From NCBI GenBank assembly GCA_019510125.1, contig JAEKKX010000009.1:124001-188000 (forward strand): a DNA stretch of 64,000 nt. Reading direction: 5' to 3'. How positions within the stretch are numbered: position 1 is the first letter of the stretch; every line of letters begins with the position of its first letter. The stretch is from Lysobacterales bacterium (GTDB taxonomy: Bacteria > Pseudomonadota > Gammaproteobacteria > Xanthomonadales > Xanthomonadaceae). Positions 11,250 to 20,875 of this stretch are shown piece after piece. Under the pieces are notes generated by a model. The model did not search any database and had not been told where the DNA came from. It saw only the letters and a list, made by a program, of their open reading frames with translations. A program made the position numbers and the translations under genes.

Positions 11250-13379
11250 TCAGCCATCCAGTGCGATGCGGCTTTCGAGCAGCGCGTTGAGCGCCTTGAC
11301 GCTTTCGACCGCGAGCTCCTGGGTTTCGCGCAGCCACTGGCTGCGTGTCGCGCGCAGTTCCGGCGCGGGGAGGCTCATCAACCTGCTGGCGGCGGAAGCC
11401 AGCCGCACGGCGCCGACGTTCAGGCTCACGCCCTTGAGCGAATGTGCGCCATGGCGGATGGCGTCGACGTCCTCGAGCGCGGCGCTTGCGGCCAGTTGTT
11501 CGACCAGCTTGTCGATGTCGGAAATGGCGTCGCCGATCATCGCCTCGAGGAACTGGCGCGAGGAGTTGATCTCGAGCAGGTTCTCGATCGCTTCCATGCT
11601 GATGTATTCGACCGGGACGACCTTGAGCTGGCTGCGCACGTCCTGGACGGGGAACGGCTCCCTCTGCCTCGGGGCGGGAGATTCGCTGTCGCCGATCGCC
11701 AGCGGGTAGTCCGACGGGTCGGCCACGAGCGCCGTACGCAGTTTGTGGAAGGTGATCGGCTTGTGGATCACGCCGCCCGCCCCGGTCGCCAGCAGTTTGC
11801 GCTGGGTGGTCTCCGAAGTGTCGGCGGTGATGAAGAAGGTCGGCGACGGCTTGATCTTGCCGAAGCGGTAGATCTGGAACACCTGGGCGCCATCCATGTC
11901 GCTCATGTTGAAGTCGAGGAAGATGGCGTCGTAATCGTTCTCGGCGAGGCATTCCAGGGCCTCGACGCCCGAATGCACGGCCTCGACGTCGTGTCCGTCC
12001 TTGAGCAGCATCTCCTGCAGCAGTCGCAGGTTGACCGGATGGTCGTCGGCGATGAGGATGCGACGCTTCGACACCGGCCCGGCGGCGACCGCGCGCGGCG
12101 CCTCGACCGGACGCGGCAGGCTGTGCGGCGACTTCTTCAGGCGCAGCTCGAACCAGAACACGGTGCCCTCGCCGACCCGACTGTCGACCTGGAGGGTGCC
12201 GCCCATCCGGCGCACGTGCTCGTACGCGATCGACGTGCCCAGGCCGGTGCCGCCGTAGCGCCGGTTGGAGCCGCGCTCGACCTGGTAGAACGGTTCGAAG
12301 ATCTTCTCCAGGTGCTCCTGCGGAATCCCGATCCCGCTGTCGGCGACGCGGAAGCTCACCGAATACTCGCCGGGCCTGTCGTCGATCAGCGCCACCGTGA
12401 CGCTGACCTTGCCCTTGTCCGTGAACTTCACCGCATTGCCGGCGAGGTTCATCAGGACGCTCGTCAGTTCGTGCTCGTAGCCGAGGATCGGCGCGTCGAT
12501 GCGCGCGTCGTGCTCGATCTCCAGCCGGATGTTCTTGCGCAGCGCGATCGGCTCCAGCGCGATCCGCACGTGGCGGGTCACCGCCTCGAGGCCGAACGTC
12601 GTCAGCTCGCTCTGGACCGTGCCCGACTGGAGCTTGGACAGGTCGAGCAGTTGCTTGATCTCGCCGTCCAGCGCAGACGACAGGTCGAGGATCGCGCCGA
12701 CGCGCTCGTGGATCGACGGGTCGCGGTGCTCGGAGGCGATCAACTGGGCCGACGAGACGATCCCGGTCAGGGGCGTGCGCAGTTCGTGGCTCACGTTCGC
12801 GAGCAGTTGCGACTTCGCCTTGCTCTCGCTTTCGGCGAGGTTGCGCGCGGTGTGCAGGTTGCGGATCAGGGTGGACGCGTACAGCGGGACGATCAGCAGC
12901 ACCAGTCCATGCGAGACCGCGGACATCGCCTCGTTGTGCCAGATCGGCGAATACAGGGCGACCAGGCAGAACCCCGCCATCGCCACGGCCTGGCACACGC
13001 GCATCGGCAGGATGCCGATGCGGAAACCGAAGCCGAGGATCGTGAACAGGTAGAAGCTGGTGAACAGGATCGACGCCTTGCCCATCACGAACAGCCACGC
13101 CGAGAGCATGATCGGATCGAAGATCGCGGTCAGCAGCACCTGGTCCCGGGCGGGCAGCAGTCGCTGGTGGCGCGCCATGTACCACGCCGTGAGGTTGTAC
13201 AGGGTGTATGCGATGGAGAGGCCGACGACCTCGGGCATGCCGATCGCCGGGGACGACGTACCCCAGACGTTGATCGCGGTCAAGATCAACGCCAGCACCG
13301 GGAAGCCCAGCTTGAGCCGCAGCGCCGCCTGCGCGCGAACGCTGTCGATCAGATGCGAATTCTGGGGAATGCTTTCCAT
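11250..13379 (-). CDS. rpfC: RpfC-like hybrid histidine kinase
   Basis: 709 residues that sense DSF at the inner membrane. The layout is: N-terminal region with about five hydrophobic helices (residues 25-175); HisKA with phospho-His198 (VSHELRTPLTG); HATPase with N-box LMNLAGNAVKF, DSGIGIP and GGTGLG; a receiver domain with Asp488 (IFLDFNMSDMDG); and a C-terminal Hpt domain with His645 (HSLKGVSLN). This is the domain order and length of Xanthomonas RpfC. In that system RpfC passes phosphate to RpfG and also binds RpfF to restrain DSF synthesis. It converges on rpfF with a gap of about 40 bp and diverges from the acyl carrier protein gene. Confidence 0.94.
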   Translation of the reverse strand: MESIPQNSHLIDSVRAQAALRLKLGFPVLALILTAINVWGTSSPAIGMPEVVGLSIAYTLYNLTAWYMARHQRLLPARDQVLLTAIFDPIMLSAWLFVMGKASILFTSFYLFTILGFGFRIGILPMRVCQAVAMAGFCLVALYSPIWHNEAMSAVSHGLVLLIVPLYASTLIRNLHTARNLAESESKAKSQLLANVSHELRTPLTGIVSSAQLIASEHRDPSIHERVGAILDLSSALDGEIKQLLDLSKLQSGTVQSELTTFGLEAVTRHVRIALEPIALRKNIRLEIEHDARIDAPILGYEHELTSVLMNLAGNAVKFTDKGKVSVTVALIDDRPGEYSVSFRVADSGIGIPQEHLEKIFEPFYQVERGSNRRYGGTGLGTSIAYEHVRRMGGTLQVDSRVGEGTVFWFELRLKKSPHSLPRPVEAPRAVAAGPVSKRRILIADDHPVNLRLLQEMLLKDGHDVEAVHSGVEALECLAENDYDAIFLDFNMSDMDGAQVFQIYRFGKIKPSPTFFITADTSETTQRKLLATGAGGVIHKPITFHKLRTALVADPSDYPLAIGDSESPAPRQREPFPVQDVRSQLKVVPVEYISMEAIENLLEINSSRQFLEAMIGDAISDIDKLVEQLAASAALEDVDAIRHGAHSLKGVSLNVGAVRLASAASRLMSLPAPELRATRSQWLRETQELAVESVKALNALLESRIALDG

Positions 13380-13522
13380 CGCGTCGCCTCTGAGTGGCGT
13401 ACTAGCTGGGCCAGTGTCTCACGCATTGTTTCGTGGGAGAATCGAGGTGGGCGGCCTCGTCGCTCGTTTCATCGACCCCGATCATGTCCGGACGGACGGC
13501 AGGCGCCGCCAGGAGACGCACA

Positions 13523-13765
13523 GTGGAAAAGAAAGACGTCATGGAGCGATTGGTCGCCCTGCTCCACGAGAAGTTCGGCACCGACCCGAAGACCGTCACG
13601 CTGCAGACGCGACAGGACGAGCTGGGCATCGACTCGATCCTCCTGGTCGACCTCATGCTGGACATCGAGGATCGAATGGACTTTTCCTTCCAGAGCATGA
13701 CGCTTCCGCCGAACCCGTCCATCGACGACATCTGCGAACTCGTCCTGCAGAACCGCACCCCTTGA
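13523..13765 (+). CDS. Stand-alone acyl carrier protein in the rpf locus
   Basis: 80 residues. The phosphopantetheine attachment serine is Ser38 in DELGIDSILLVDLMLDIED, followed by the acidic helix II typical of ACPs. A GTG start at 13523 is preceded by AGGAG at 7-nt spacing; an internal ATG at 13541 would remove six residues. The gene lies on the plus strand between rpfC and rpfG, both on the minus strand, the place occupied by rpfH in Xanthomonas. With the ketosynthase next to rpfF it suggests a dedicated carrier for the signal synthase or its feeding pathway. That partnership is inferred from proximity. Confidence 0.85.
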   Translation: MEKKDVMERLVALLHEKFGTDPKTVTLQTRQDELGIDSILLVDLMLDIEDRMDFSFQSMTLPPNPSIDDICELVLQNRTP

Positions 13766-13817
13766 ACGCGCGTCGCCGTCTCCCGCGCCTTCGCTGCGAC
13801 AGCGCACGCGGGGTCCA

Positions 13818-14891
13818 CTAGGCCATCCCCGGCCGCGGGGAACTCGTCGAATAGCGTTCGCAGATGTCCTCCAGCCGCGAGCGGTTGTTCACCAGCGCCT
13901 GCACGCACTGCGGATCGAACAGCTTGCCGCTCTGCTCCTGCAGGAAGTCGAGGGCGTTGTCGAAGCTCCACGGCGCCTTGTAAGGGCGCGGCGAGATCAG
14001 CGCGTCGAAGACGTCGGCGACCGCGACGATGCGGGCTTCGACCGGGATCTGCTGGCCGCTCAGTCCGTCCGGGTAACCGCTGCCGTCGAAACGCTCGTGG
14101 TGGCGCAGCGCGATCAGCGCGCCGACCTGGATGAAGCGGTTCTGGCTGCCGCTGAGCAGTTCGTGGCCGATCTGCGGATGCCGGCGCATGATCCCGAGCT
14201 GCTGCTCGTCCAAAGGACCGGGCTTGAGCAGGACCTCGTCGGGGATCGCGATCTTGCCGATGTCGTGCAGGGGCGCGGCCAGTTCGATCAGCCGGACCTC
14301 CTCCTCGGACATGCCCAGGCCCTCGGCGATCAGGCCGGCGATGTGGGCCATGCGTTCGAGATAGGCGCTGGTGCCGATGTCGCGGTACTCGATCGCGCGC
14401 GCCAGGCGGGACAGGGTTTCGCGTTCGCGCTCCTCGACCTCGTGCATGCTCGACAGCAGGCGCTGCTCGAGCGACAGCGCGCGCTGCTTGATCGATTCGG
14501 ACTGCTGGCGCAGTTGCAGCAGGTTGCGACAGCGGGCGCGCAGTTCGCGCGGGCGCACCGGCTTGACCAGGAAGTCGATGACGCCGGCGTCGAGCGCCGC
14601 CTGCCGGATCGGCTCGTCGCCGACCACCGTGACCAGCACGATCGGGACGTCGCGGTTGCTCAGCGAACGACGGAAGCGGCGGGCGAATTCGAGGCCGTCG
14701 ATCACCGGCATGCGGTAGTCGAGCAGCAGCAGGTCCGGACGGTTGTTCTCGGACCAGCGCAGCGCCTCTTCCGAGTCGCCGAAGTCGAAGACCTCAAGCT
14801 CCGGACTGATGTCCTCCAGGATGTGCCGCAGCATCGTGCGCGCGGACGTCTGGTCGTCGACGATGACGATTTTCACGGAGTTGCCCCACAT
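13818..14891 (-). CDS. rpfG: RpfG-like response regulator with HD-GYP domain
   Basis: 357 residues. The receiver domain has phospho-acceptor Asp58 (LLLLDYRMP) and Lys110 (FLVKPVRP). After a helical linker, the HD-GYP phosphodiesterase domain shows LHDIGK (His209-Asp210), HHERFDGSGYPDGL (about 264-277) and VADVFDAL. RpfG receives phosphate from RpfC and degrades cyclic di-GMP, linking DSF to virulence-factor and biofilm control in Xanthomonas. All signature residues are present. It is separated from rpfC by the oppositely oriented ACP gene, so an rpfG-rpfC operon as in Xanthomonas is unlikely here. Confidence 0.96.
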   Translation of the reverse strand: MWGNSVKIVIVDDQTSARTMLRHILEDISPELEVFDFGDSEEALRWSENNRPDLLLLDYRMPVIDGLEFARRFRRSLSNRDVPIVLVTVVGDEPIRQAALDAGVIDFLVKPVRPRELRARCRNLLQLRQQSESIKQRALSLEQRLLSSMHEVEERERETLSRLARAIEYRDIGTSAYLERMAHIAGLIAEGLGMSEEEVRLIELAAPLHDIGKIAIPDEVLLKPGPLDEQQLGIMRRHPQIGHELLSGSQNRFIQVGALIALRHHERFDGSGYPDGLSGQQIPVEARIVAVADVFDALISPRPYKAPWSFDNALDFLQEQSGKLFDPQCVQALVNNRSRLEDICERYSTSSPRPGMA

Positions 14892-15046
14892 GCGGATACC
14901 GTGCGTCCTTGCGCGAAAGTGAACAGTTGACCGGGCCTGGCCCAGTCCCGGAATTTAAAGCAATTTCCGCGACTTGTCTCGTATCCCGTTGTTCCACGGC
15001 CGGGGCGGCACAACGCCGGAAGCGGATGCGCCCGGACAACCGCCGG

Positions 15047-16555
15047 TCAGCTTTCCGGGCGCATGTACGGGAACAGCAGCACGTCACGGATCGACGCCGA
15101 ACCCGTGAGCAACATCACCAGACGGTCGATGCCGACGCCGAGGCCGCCGGTCGGCGGCAGCCCGACCTCGAGGGCGCGGATGTAGTCGGCGTCGTAGTGC
15201 ATGGCTTCGTCGTCGCCGCCTTCCTTCGCCTCGACCTGCGCCCGGAAGCGCGCCGCCTGGTCTTCCGGATCGTTCAACTCGCTGAAACCATTGGCCATTT
15301 CCTTGCCGCCGATGAACAGCTCGAAGCGGTCGGTGATCCCCGGCTCGGTGTCGGACTCGCGCGCCAGCGGCGAGACCTCGACCGGGTAATGGGTGATGAA
15401 CGTCGGCTGGACGAGATCGGCCTCGACCGTCTTCTCGAAGATCTCCAGCAGCAGCTTGCCCCAGCCGTAGCCCGGCTTGACGTGGATCTTCAGCCGCGCG
15501 CAGTGCGCGGCGAGCGCGTCGCGGTCGCGGCAGTCGGCGGCGGAGATGCCGGGGTTGCGCTCGCGCACCGCTTCTTCCAGTTTCCAGCGCCGGAACGGCT
15601 TGCCGAGGTCGATCGCGTTGCCTTCCCAGACCACCTCGTCCACGCCGACCGCCTCGCGCGCGACGTCCCGGATCAGGCCCTCGGTCAGGTCCATCACTTC
15701 GTTGTAAGTGGCGTAGGCCTCGTACAGTTCGAGCATCGTGAACTCGGGGTTGTGGCGGGTGCTGACGCCTTCGTTGCGAAAGTTGCGGTTGATCTCGTAC
15801 ACGCGCTCGAAGCCGCCGACGACCAGGCGCTTGAGGTACAGCTCCGGCGCCACGCGCAGGTACAGGTCGAGGTCCAGCGCGTTGTGGTGGGTGGTGAACG
15901 GACGCGCGGTCGCGCCGCCGGCGATGTAATGCATCATCGGCGTCTCCACTTCCTGGAAACGCCGCGCGTCCAGCCAGCGCCGGATCGCGGACACGATCTT
16001 CGAGCGCTTGCGGAACACTTCGCGCGACTCGGGGGTGACGATCAGATCGACGTAGCGCTGGCGGTAGCGCTGTTCGACGTCGGCCAGGCCGTGCCACTTG
16101 TCCGGCAGCGGACGCAGCGACTTGGTCAGCAGGCGCAGCGCGCCCGCCTTCACCGACAACTCGCCGGTCTTCGTGCGCATCAGCGTGCCTTCGGCGCCGA
16201 CGATGTCGCCGACGTCCCAGTGCTTGAACGCGTCGTAAGCCTCGCCCAGCGCGCCCGCCTGCAGGAACAACTGGATGCCGCCGGTCATGTCCTGGATCTG
16301 TGCGAACGCGGCCTTGCCCATCACCCGCTTGGCCATCAGGCGGCCGGCGACGGCGACGCTGCGACCCTCGGCGTCCAGCGCCTCGCCGGTCCACCGCGCG
16401 GCGTCTTCGTAGGCGTCCTGCAGGTCCTGCGCGTAGTCGCGGCGGACGAAGTCGTTCGGGAACGCGGTGCCCTGCCCGCGCAGCGCGGCGAGTTTTCCGC
16501 GACGCTCGGCGATCAGGGCGTTGTCGTCGTGCGGCGGGGTCTGGGCGTCGGTCAT
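15047..16555 (-). CDS. lysS: Lysyl-tRNA synthetase, class II
   Basis: Charges tRNA-Lys. 502 residues with an N-terminal OB-fold anticodon-binding domain (about 60-170; [18 protein letters not shown]) and a class II core including [18 protein letters not shown] and the C-terminal motif 3 [18 protein letters not shown]. The ATG at 16555 (MTDAQTPP) gives the usual length; in-frame codons upstream have no similarity. lysS next to rpfG is a conserved feature of the xanthomonad rpf locus. Confidence 0.97.
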   Translation of the reverse strand: MTDAQTPPHDDNALIAERRGKLAALRGQGTAFPNDFVRRDYAQDLQDAYEDAARWTGEALDAEGRSVAVAGRLMAKRVMGKAAFAQIQDMTGGIQLFLQAGALGEAYDAFKHWDVGDIVGAEGTLMRTKTGELSVKAGALRLLTKSLRPLPDKWHGLADVEQRYRQRYVDLIVTPESREVFRKRSKIVSAIRRWLDARRFQEVETPMMHYIAGGATARPFTTHHNALDLDLYLRVAPELYLKRLVVGGFERVYEINRNFRNEGVSTRHNPEFTMLELYEAYATYNEVMDLTEGLIRDVAREAVGVDEVVWEGNAIDLGKPFRRWKLEEAVRERNPGISAADCRDRDALAAHCARLKIHVKPGYGWGKLLLEIFEKTVEADLVQPTFITHYPVEVSPLARESDTEPGITDRFELFIGGKEMANGFSELNDPEDQAARFRAQVEAKEGGDDEAMHYDADYIRALEVGLPPTGGLGVGIDRLVMLLTGSASIRDVLLFPYMRPES

Positions 16556-16733
16556 GGGCGGGCTGTCGGGAGCGGAAGGGGGCGCCACCGGCACGGTCGC
16601 TGCGGATGCGATCGGCGACGGTAAAGGGCGACGGCCGCATCGACGCGGCCACCGCCCTGGCTGAGCGGAAGTATATCGGCAGGCCGCGGTCGATGTTCCC
16701 GCGCGGCCGGGCCGCGCCGCGGCCGGCTCGCGG

Positions 16734-17492
16734 TCAGCGCAGCATCTGCCGGGTCGTCGCCGCGGCCCAGGCGATGAGGCCGAAGCCCAGCATCCAGCCG
16801 ATGTCGATCCATGACCCGGTCACGTACCGCTCGGACAGCACTAGGTAGGTGTAGAGCTGGTTGGCGACGATGTAGAGGAGCACGCCCCACACGACGTACC
16901 ACCAGGCGCGTCCGATCACGCCGCCGCGGAAGGCGGTCGCGAGCAGGACGGTGACCGCCAGCAGGATCGGGTCGAACAGGGTGTAGCCGACGGAGGACAA
17001 CTGGGTGGCGACATCGCCGCCGGTCAGGCCCTCGCGGTTGGCCAGGAACGTCCAGTAGCCGCAGCCGATCAGCAGCGCGAGCGCCAGCGCCCAGCCCCAT
17101 GCCGGCGTCGTCAGCCCGGCCGAACGCCGGAACGACAGCAGTCCGGCGCTGATCAGCGGGCTGGTGGCGAGGTAACCGATGTCCGAGTAGTAGGGATAGG
17201 GCGTGTCCTGGCCGCCATGCAGGATCGGATAGGCGCCGAAGATCGTCGCTCCGATGCCCCAGGCGAGGACGCCCGCGCCGATCAGCCCCCAGGCCCTGCT
17301 GAGGGGACTGCCCGGGGGAAACGCGGCCCAGGTGCGGAAGCACAGCAGCGCCGCGATCAGACTGCTGGCGGTCTGCTGGACATTCGAGAAATACAGCCGG
17401 AACTGCGGGTCGTAATCGATCCACGCCAGCACCGCGAGCGCGATCGACAGCGCGACCCAGACGAACGCCACCCCTTTGCTTGCCTTGCCCAT
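16734..17492 (-). CDS. Multi-pass inner-membrane protein, unknown function
   Basis: 252 residues with about seven hydrophobic segments spread over the whole length (for example [17 protein letters not shown] and [16 protein letters not shown]). Short loops and no soluble domain are apparent. A strong ribosome site (AGGGGGAG) precedes the ATG. I do not recognise the family; in layout it resembles the membrane modules attached to signalling proteins, but no output domain follows. It may be transcribed with the upstream 17583-18227 gene, 90 bp away on the same strand. Confidence 0.7.
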   Translation of the reverse strand: MGKASKGVAFVWVALSIALAVLAWIDYDPQFRLYFSNVQQTASSLIAALLCFRTWAAFPPGSPLSRAWGLIGAGVLAWGIGATIFGAYPILHGGQDTPYPYYSDIGYLATSPLISAGLLSFRRSAGLTTPAWGWALALALLIGCGYWTFLANREGLTGGDVATQLSSVGYTLFDPILLAVTVLLATAFRGGVIGRAWWYVVWGVLLYIVANQLYTYLVLSERYVTGSWIDIGWMLGFGLIAWAAATTRQMLR

Positions 17493-17582
17493 CCCACTCC
17501 CCCTTCGATGTGCGATTGACGATGCGACGACGCCCCCCGGCGCGTCCTGGTCGATGCCGGCGGAAGGCCGGCACCGGATTGG

Positions 17583-18227
17583 CTACTGCGTGATCCGGTC
17601 GTAGAGCGGCGCCAGCAATGCGTCCGCCTTATGGGCGCCGATCATCATCGCCAGTTGCTGCCTGCAGGCATCGAGGAACAGGATCGGGTCCTCGTGCGGC
17701 GAGTAGCGCGCCGCGGCCTCCATGACCTTCTTCTCCGCGGCCGACCCGTAGAACTGCCCGAGGATGCCGACCGCGTCCCGGCGCAGGGCCTGCCACTGCG
17801 AATCGGACAGGACGTTCCCGGGCGGTGCGTCGGCCTGCATCGGCGGCATGGCCCCGGGCATGTCGCGGATCACCTCGCCGGCGGCTTCCGGACGCGGGTC
17901 GGACGCAGGCTCCGGCGGCGGCGACAGCCGTTCGATCAGGACATCGATTGGCAGCGCGGGGTTCGACGCCGTGAACGCGGCGCCGTCGTCGACCGGCATG
18001 AACACGATCTTGAGGAAGGTCATCCCCGCGATCTCGGCGATCGCCTCGTCGTTGCCCTTGTGCGCGTATTCGATCAGGCAGTGCCGCCCTTCCTGCACGC
18101 GGACATGGCCGTGCCTGAGCGGTCCGCCGCGTTCGGCGGGGGCATAGAAATAGACCCGCCCGGATGTTCCCGCTTGCCTGAGTTCGACGATGGCCGCCTT
18201 CAAATCAGACAATCCCAGCATCTCCAT
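17583..18227 (-). CDS. Unrecognised 214-residue cytoplasmic protein
   Basis: No signal peptide or membrane helix. Residues 1-100 form a compact domain (LSDLKAAIVELRQAGTSG, then an ALPIDVLIERL helix). A Pro/Ala-rich linker follows (about 103-145), then a helical C-domain (SDSQWQALRRDAVGILGQFYG to the end). The two-domain form recalls DUF4388-like or roadblock-associated proteins, but I cannot assign it. The second Met (MLGLSD at 18221) is better spaced from the GGGGG ribosome site than the first. Confidence 0.65.
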   Translation of the reverse strand: MEMLGLSDLKAAIVELRQAGTSGRVYFYAPAERGGPLRHGHVRVQEGRHCLIEYAHKGNDEAIAEIAGMTFLKIVFMPVDDGAAFTASNPALPIDVLIERLSPPPEPASDPRPEAAGEVIRDMPGAMPPMQADAPPGNVLSDSQWQALRRDAVGILGQFYGSAAEKKVMEAAARYSPHEDPILFLDACRQQLAMMIGAHKADALLAPLYDRITQ

Positions 18228-18317
18228 CCCCCGTGCGAACCATCGCTCCCGTCCTGGACGGGCGTGCAGGTCATGCGCCTGTCACGATTGGAGTCTACCG
18301 ATAAAAAGTGTGATGTC

Positions 18318-18346
18318 CATACGGCGGAGTACATCGATTCCGTCAA
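18318..18346 (-). promoter_or_regulatory. Candidate promoter for the 17583-18227 gene
   Basis: On the minus strand, TTGACG (18341-18346), a 17-bp spacer, then CGTATG (18318-18323). It lies in the only clearly AT-rich stretch (about 18300-18400) of this region, roughly 90 bp upstream of the start codon. Confidence 0.4.
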
Positions 18347-18460
18347 TGTAATTGCGAATAAAATTGACGAAATTCGCCATTTTCTTGACGGCGTGGCGAC
18401 AGCCGCGACGACGGCGGCGCAGTGCGCCGCCGGTCGCGTGCCGGATGGAGATTGGGATCG

Positions 18461-18558
18461 GGGTCGAGGGGCCCGGGTCGAGGAGCCCGGGTCGAGGAGC
18501 CCGGGTCGAGCGGCCCGGGTCGAGCGGCCCGGGTCGCGGGGCCCGGATCGCGGGGCCG
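18461..18558. repeat. 14-bp tandem repeat, seven units
   Basis: Seven consecutive 14-bp units with consensus GGGTCGAGGGGCCC and one or two changes per unit. The last two units are more diverged, and degenerate pieces continue to about 18590. It lies between the prfB terminator and the next promoter, in non-coding DNA. Each unit contains the GGGCCC or GCCCGGG core, so the array can fold extensively. Confidence 0.85.
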
Positions 18559-18581
18559 TGGCCAAGCGGCCGGGTCGAGCG

Positions 18582-18613
18582 GCCGGGGGCGATCGTGTCG
18601 GATCGCCCCCGGC
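18582..18613 (-). terminator. Hairpin terminator after prfB
   Basis: Perfect 13-bp stem (18582-18594 with 18601-18613) and a 6-nt loop, 5 bp beyond the prfB stop. There is no T-run. Confidence 0.7.
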
Positions 18614-18617
18614 GCGG

Positions 18618-19746
18618 TCAGGCCGCGTCGATGCGCTTGGCGCCGGCGTCGAGGCCCGATTTGAGGCTGGCCTCGACGAATTCGTCGAGATCGCCGTCGA
18701 GCACCTTCTGGGTGTCGCTGCGTTCGACGCCGGTACGCAGGTCCTTGATCCGGGACTGGTCGAGCACGTAGTTGCGGATCTGGCTGCCCCAGCCGATGTC
18801 GGACTTGGTGGCCTCCAGCGCATCGCGCTCGGCGTTGCGCTTCTGGATCTCCATCTCGTACAGCTTCGCCTTCAGCATCTTCATCGCGGTGTCGCGGTTC
18901 TGGTGCTGGCTGCGGCCGTTCTGGCAGGCCACCACGATGCCCGAGGGCACGTGGGTGATGCGCACTGCCGACTCGGTCTTGTTCACGTGCTGGCCGCCCG
19001 CGCCGGAGGAGCGGTAGACGTCGGTCTTGAGGTCGGCCGGGTTGATCTCGATGTCGATGTCGTCGTCGACTTCCGGCGAGACGAACACCGAGGTGAACGA
19101 GGTGTGGCGACGGTTGTCGGAGTCGAACGGCGACTTGCGCACCAGCCGGTGCACGCCGATCTCTGTCTTCAGCCAACCATACGCATAGTCGCCCTCGACC
19201 TTGACGGTCGCCGACTTGATCCCGGCCACGTCGCCGGCGCTGGCTTCCATCAGCTCGGTCTTCCAGCCGCGCGATTCGGCCCAGCGCAGGTACATGCGCA
19301 GCAGCATTTCCGCCCAGTCCTGGGCCTCGGTGCCGCCGGCGCCGGCCTGGATGTCGACGTAGGCGTTGGCCGAGTCCATCTTGCCGGAGAACATGCGCTG
19401 GAATTCGAGCTGGTCGACGCCGCGGGCATAGCGCTCCACGTCGGCCTGGATCGCCAGCGCGGTGTCGTCGTCGCTCTCCATTTCGACCAGTTCGAGGAGT
19501 TCCTCGGCGCCGGCGAGACCGTCCTTCAGGTCGCGGATGCCGTTGACGGTCTTGTCCAGCAGCGCGCGCTCGCGGCCGAGGGCCTGCGCGCGTTCGGCGT
19601 CGTTCCAGACGTCGGGGTTTTCCAGTTCGCGGTTGACTTCTTCGAGACGCTCGACCTTGGCGTCGTAGTCAAAGATACCCCCTCAGCGCATCGAGCCGGC
19701 CCCGGAGGTCGGCGATGCGCTGGCGGATCGGATTCAGTTCGATCAT
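18618..19746 (-). CDS. prfB: Peptide chain release factor 2, with programmed +1 frameshift
   Basis: RF2 recognises UGA and UAA and triggers peptide release. The frame opens at ATG 19746, reads 25 codons ([20 protein letters not shown]...) and meets an in-frame TGA at 19669-19671. A +1 slip on CTT-TGA-C continues the protein to 18618, giving about 375 residues. The anticodon-like SPF tripeptide ([11 protein letters not shown]) and catalytic GGQ ([12 protein letters not shown]) are present. The slip makes RF2 synthesis self-limiting: plentiful RF2 terminates at the internal stop. prfB lies in the conserved rpf-lysS-prfB-recJ neighbourhood. Confidence 0.96.
19669..19683 (-). promoter_or_regulatory. 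prfB programmed frameshift signal
   Basis: On the minus strand an internal Shine-Dalgarno-like AGGGGG (19678-19683) lies 3 nt upstream of CTT, followed by TGA and C. Spacing and order are the textbook RF2 recoding site. Confidence 0.95.
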
Positions 19747-19827
19747 GGCGATTCTGCGGTTGGAGCAAAGGCCGGCGATTCTAGCAGGCCGGCGTCCGCC
19801 GGGCGCCCGCGTCCGCCCTGCCCGGCC

Positions 19828-20724
19828 TCAGGCCGCCACACGGGCCCGCAGCGCGTCGCGGTAGGTGCGGCTGCAGGGCACGACCGCGCCGTCCTGCAGG
19901 TGGATGCGGGCGTCGCCGCTGTCCAGCGGCTCCAGCGAGGCGATCCGGCCGAGGTTGACGATGTAGCTGCGATGGACCCGGGCGAAGCGGCCGGCGTCGA
20001 GCCGCGCCTCGATGCCCGCGATGGTGCTGCGCAGCGGGTAATCGTGGCCGCGGACCCGGAGGTTCACGTAGTTGCCGGCCGCCTGCAGCCATTCGATGTC
20101 GTCGGCGGCGATCAGGAAATCCCGGCCGAGCTTGCGCACCAGGAAGCGCTCCGGGCGCTCGACCGGCTCCACCGGCTCGCCCTCGTCGGGACGTCCCAGC
20201 AGCGTGGCTTCGCCCTGCAGCCGGCGGATCACGAATCGATAGGCCTCGATCATCGAGACGAGCATGAGGTAGCCGCGCAGGTCCTTGAGGTATTCGTAGA
20301 CCAGTTCGCGCGGCCAGTCGCCGAAGTCGTAGTGTCCGCCCAGCGCGGCATAGGCGAGCTTGCGCAGCGCGACCATGCCCACGACGTGGACGAGCGAGAA
20401 CACCACGCTGCCGAGCAGGTGCAGCGCCAGCCGTCGTCCCAGTCCGTCCCAGTGGAAGGGCACGCGCCGGGTCCAGGCCAGCAGGCCGGGCACCATGGCC
20501 AGGATCATCACCCCGCTCGACCACTCCCAGACGGCCGGCTCCCAGTCGGCGAACCGCAGCCCGACCCGGCGGATGTCCATCAGCACGGTGACGGTGTTGG
20601 CGACGGCGTTGGTCACCGTCATCGCGATCCAGAAGGCGACTTCGATGGGCCGGCGCCGGCGCCAGAACCAGGCGGGGCCAGGCAGCCGCCCGGGGTCCGG
20701 GGCGGAAACGTCGTGGGTGGGCAT
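19828..20724 (-). CDS. Membrane-anchored LytTR transcriptional regulator
   Basis: 298 residues. The N-terminal half has about four hydrophobic segments (residues 28-55, 68-85, 98-125, 150-165), and the C-terminal 100 residues form a LytTR DNA-binding domain (FLIAADDIEWLQAAGNYVNL, RFARVHRSYIVNLGRIASLE). There is no receiver Asp, so it is not a classical response regulator; direct membrane sensing or partnering with a membrane kinase is inferred. It diverges from the acyltransferase gene at 20876, a possible target. No cognate kinase is adjacent. Confidence 0.85.
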   Translation of the reverse strand: MPTHDVSAPDPGRLPGPAWFWRRRRPIEVAFWIAMTVTNAVANTVTVLMDIRRVGLRFADWEPAVWEWSSGVMILAMVPGLLAWTRRVPFHWDGLGRRLALHLLGSVVFSLVHVVGMVALRKLAYAALGGHYDFGDWPRELVYEYLKDLRGYLMLVSMIEAYRFVIRRLQGEATLLGRPDEGEPVEPVERPERFLVRKLGRDFLIAADDIEWLQAAGNYVNLRVRGHDYPLRSTIAGIEARLDAGRFARVHRSYIVNLGRIASLEPLDSGDARIHLQDGAVVPCSRTYRDALRARVAA

Positions 20725-20875
20725 CGGCGCATTCTAGGGCGCGTGCCGGACATCCGGTTCCCGGGTCGTCCCGCCGGGCCCGCGACTCGTCCCTTTTCCA
20801 TCGCGATCAGGCACCTGGCGATGGCGGCCCTCGGCGCCGCGCCGAGACTGGGCCGACTTCCGAGGATAAACGACG

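Noticed and set aside
18461-18558. CRISPR-like array
   Set aside because: The 14-bp units follow each other without spacers, so this is a simple tandem repeat and not a CRISPR.
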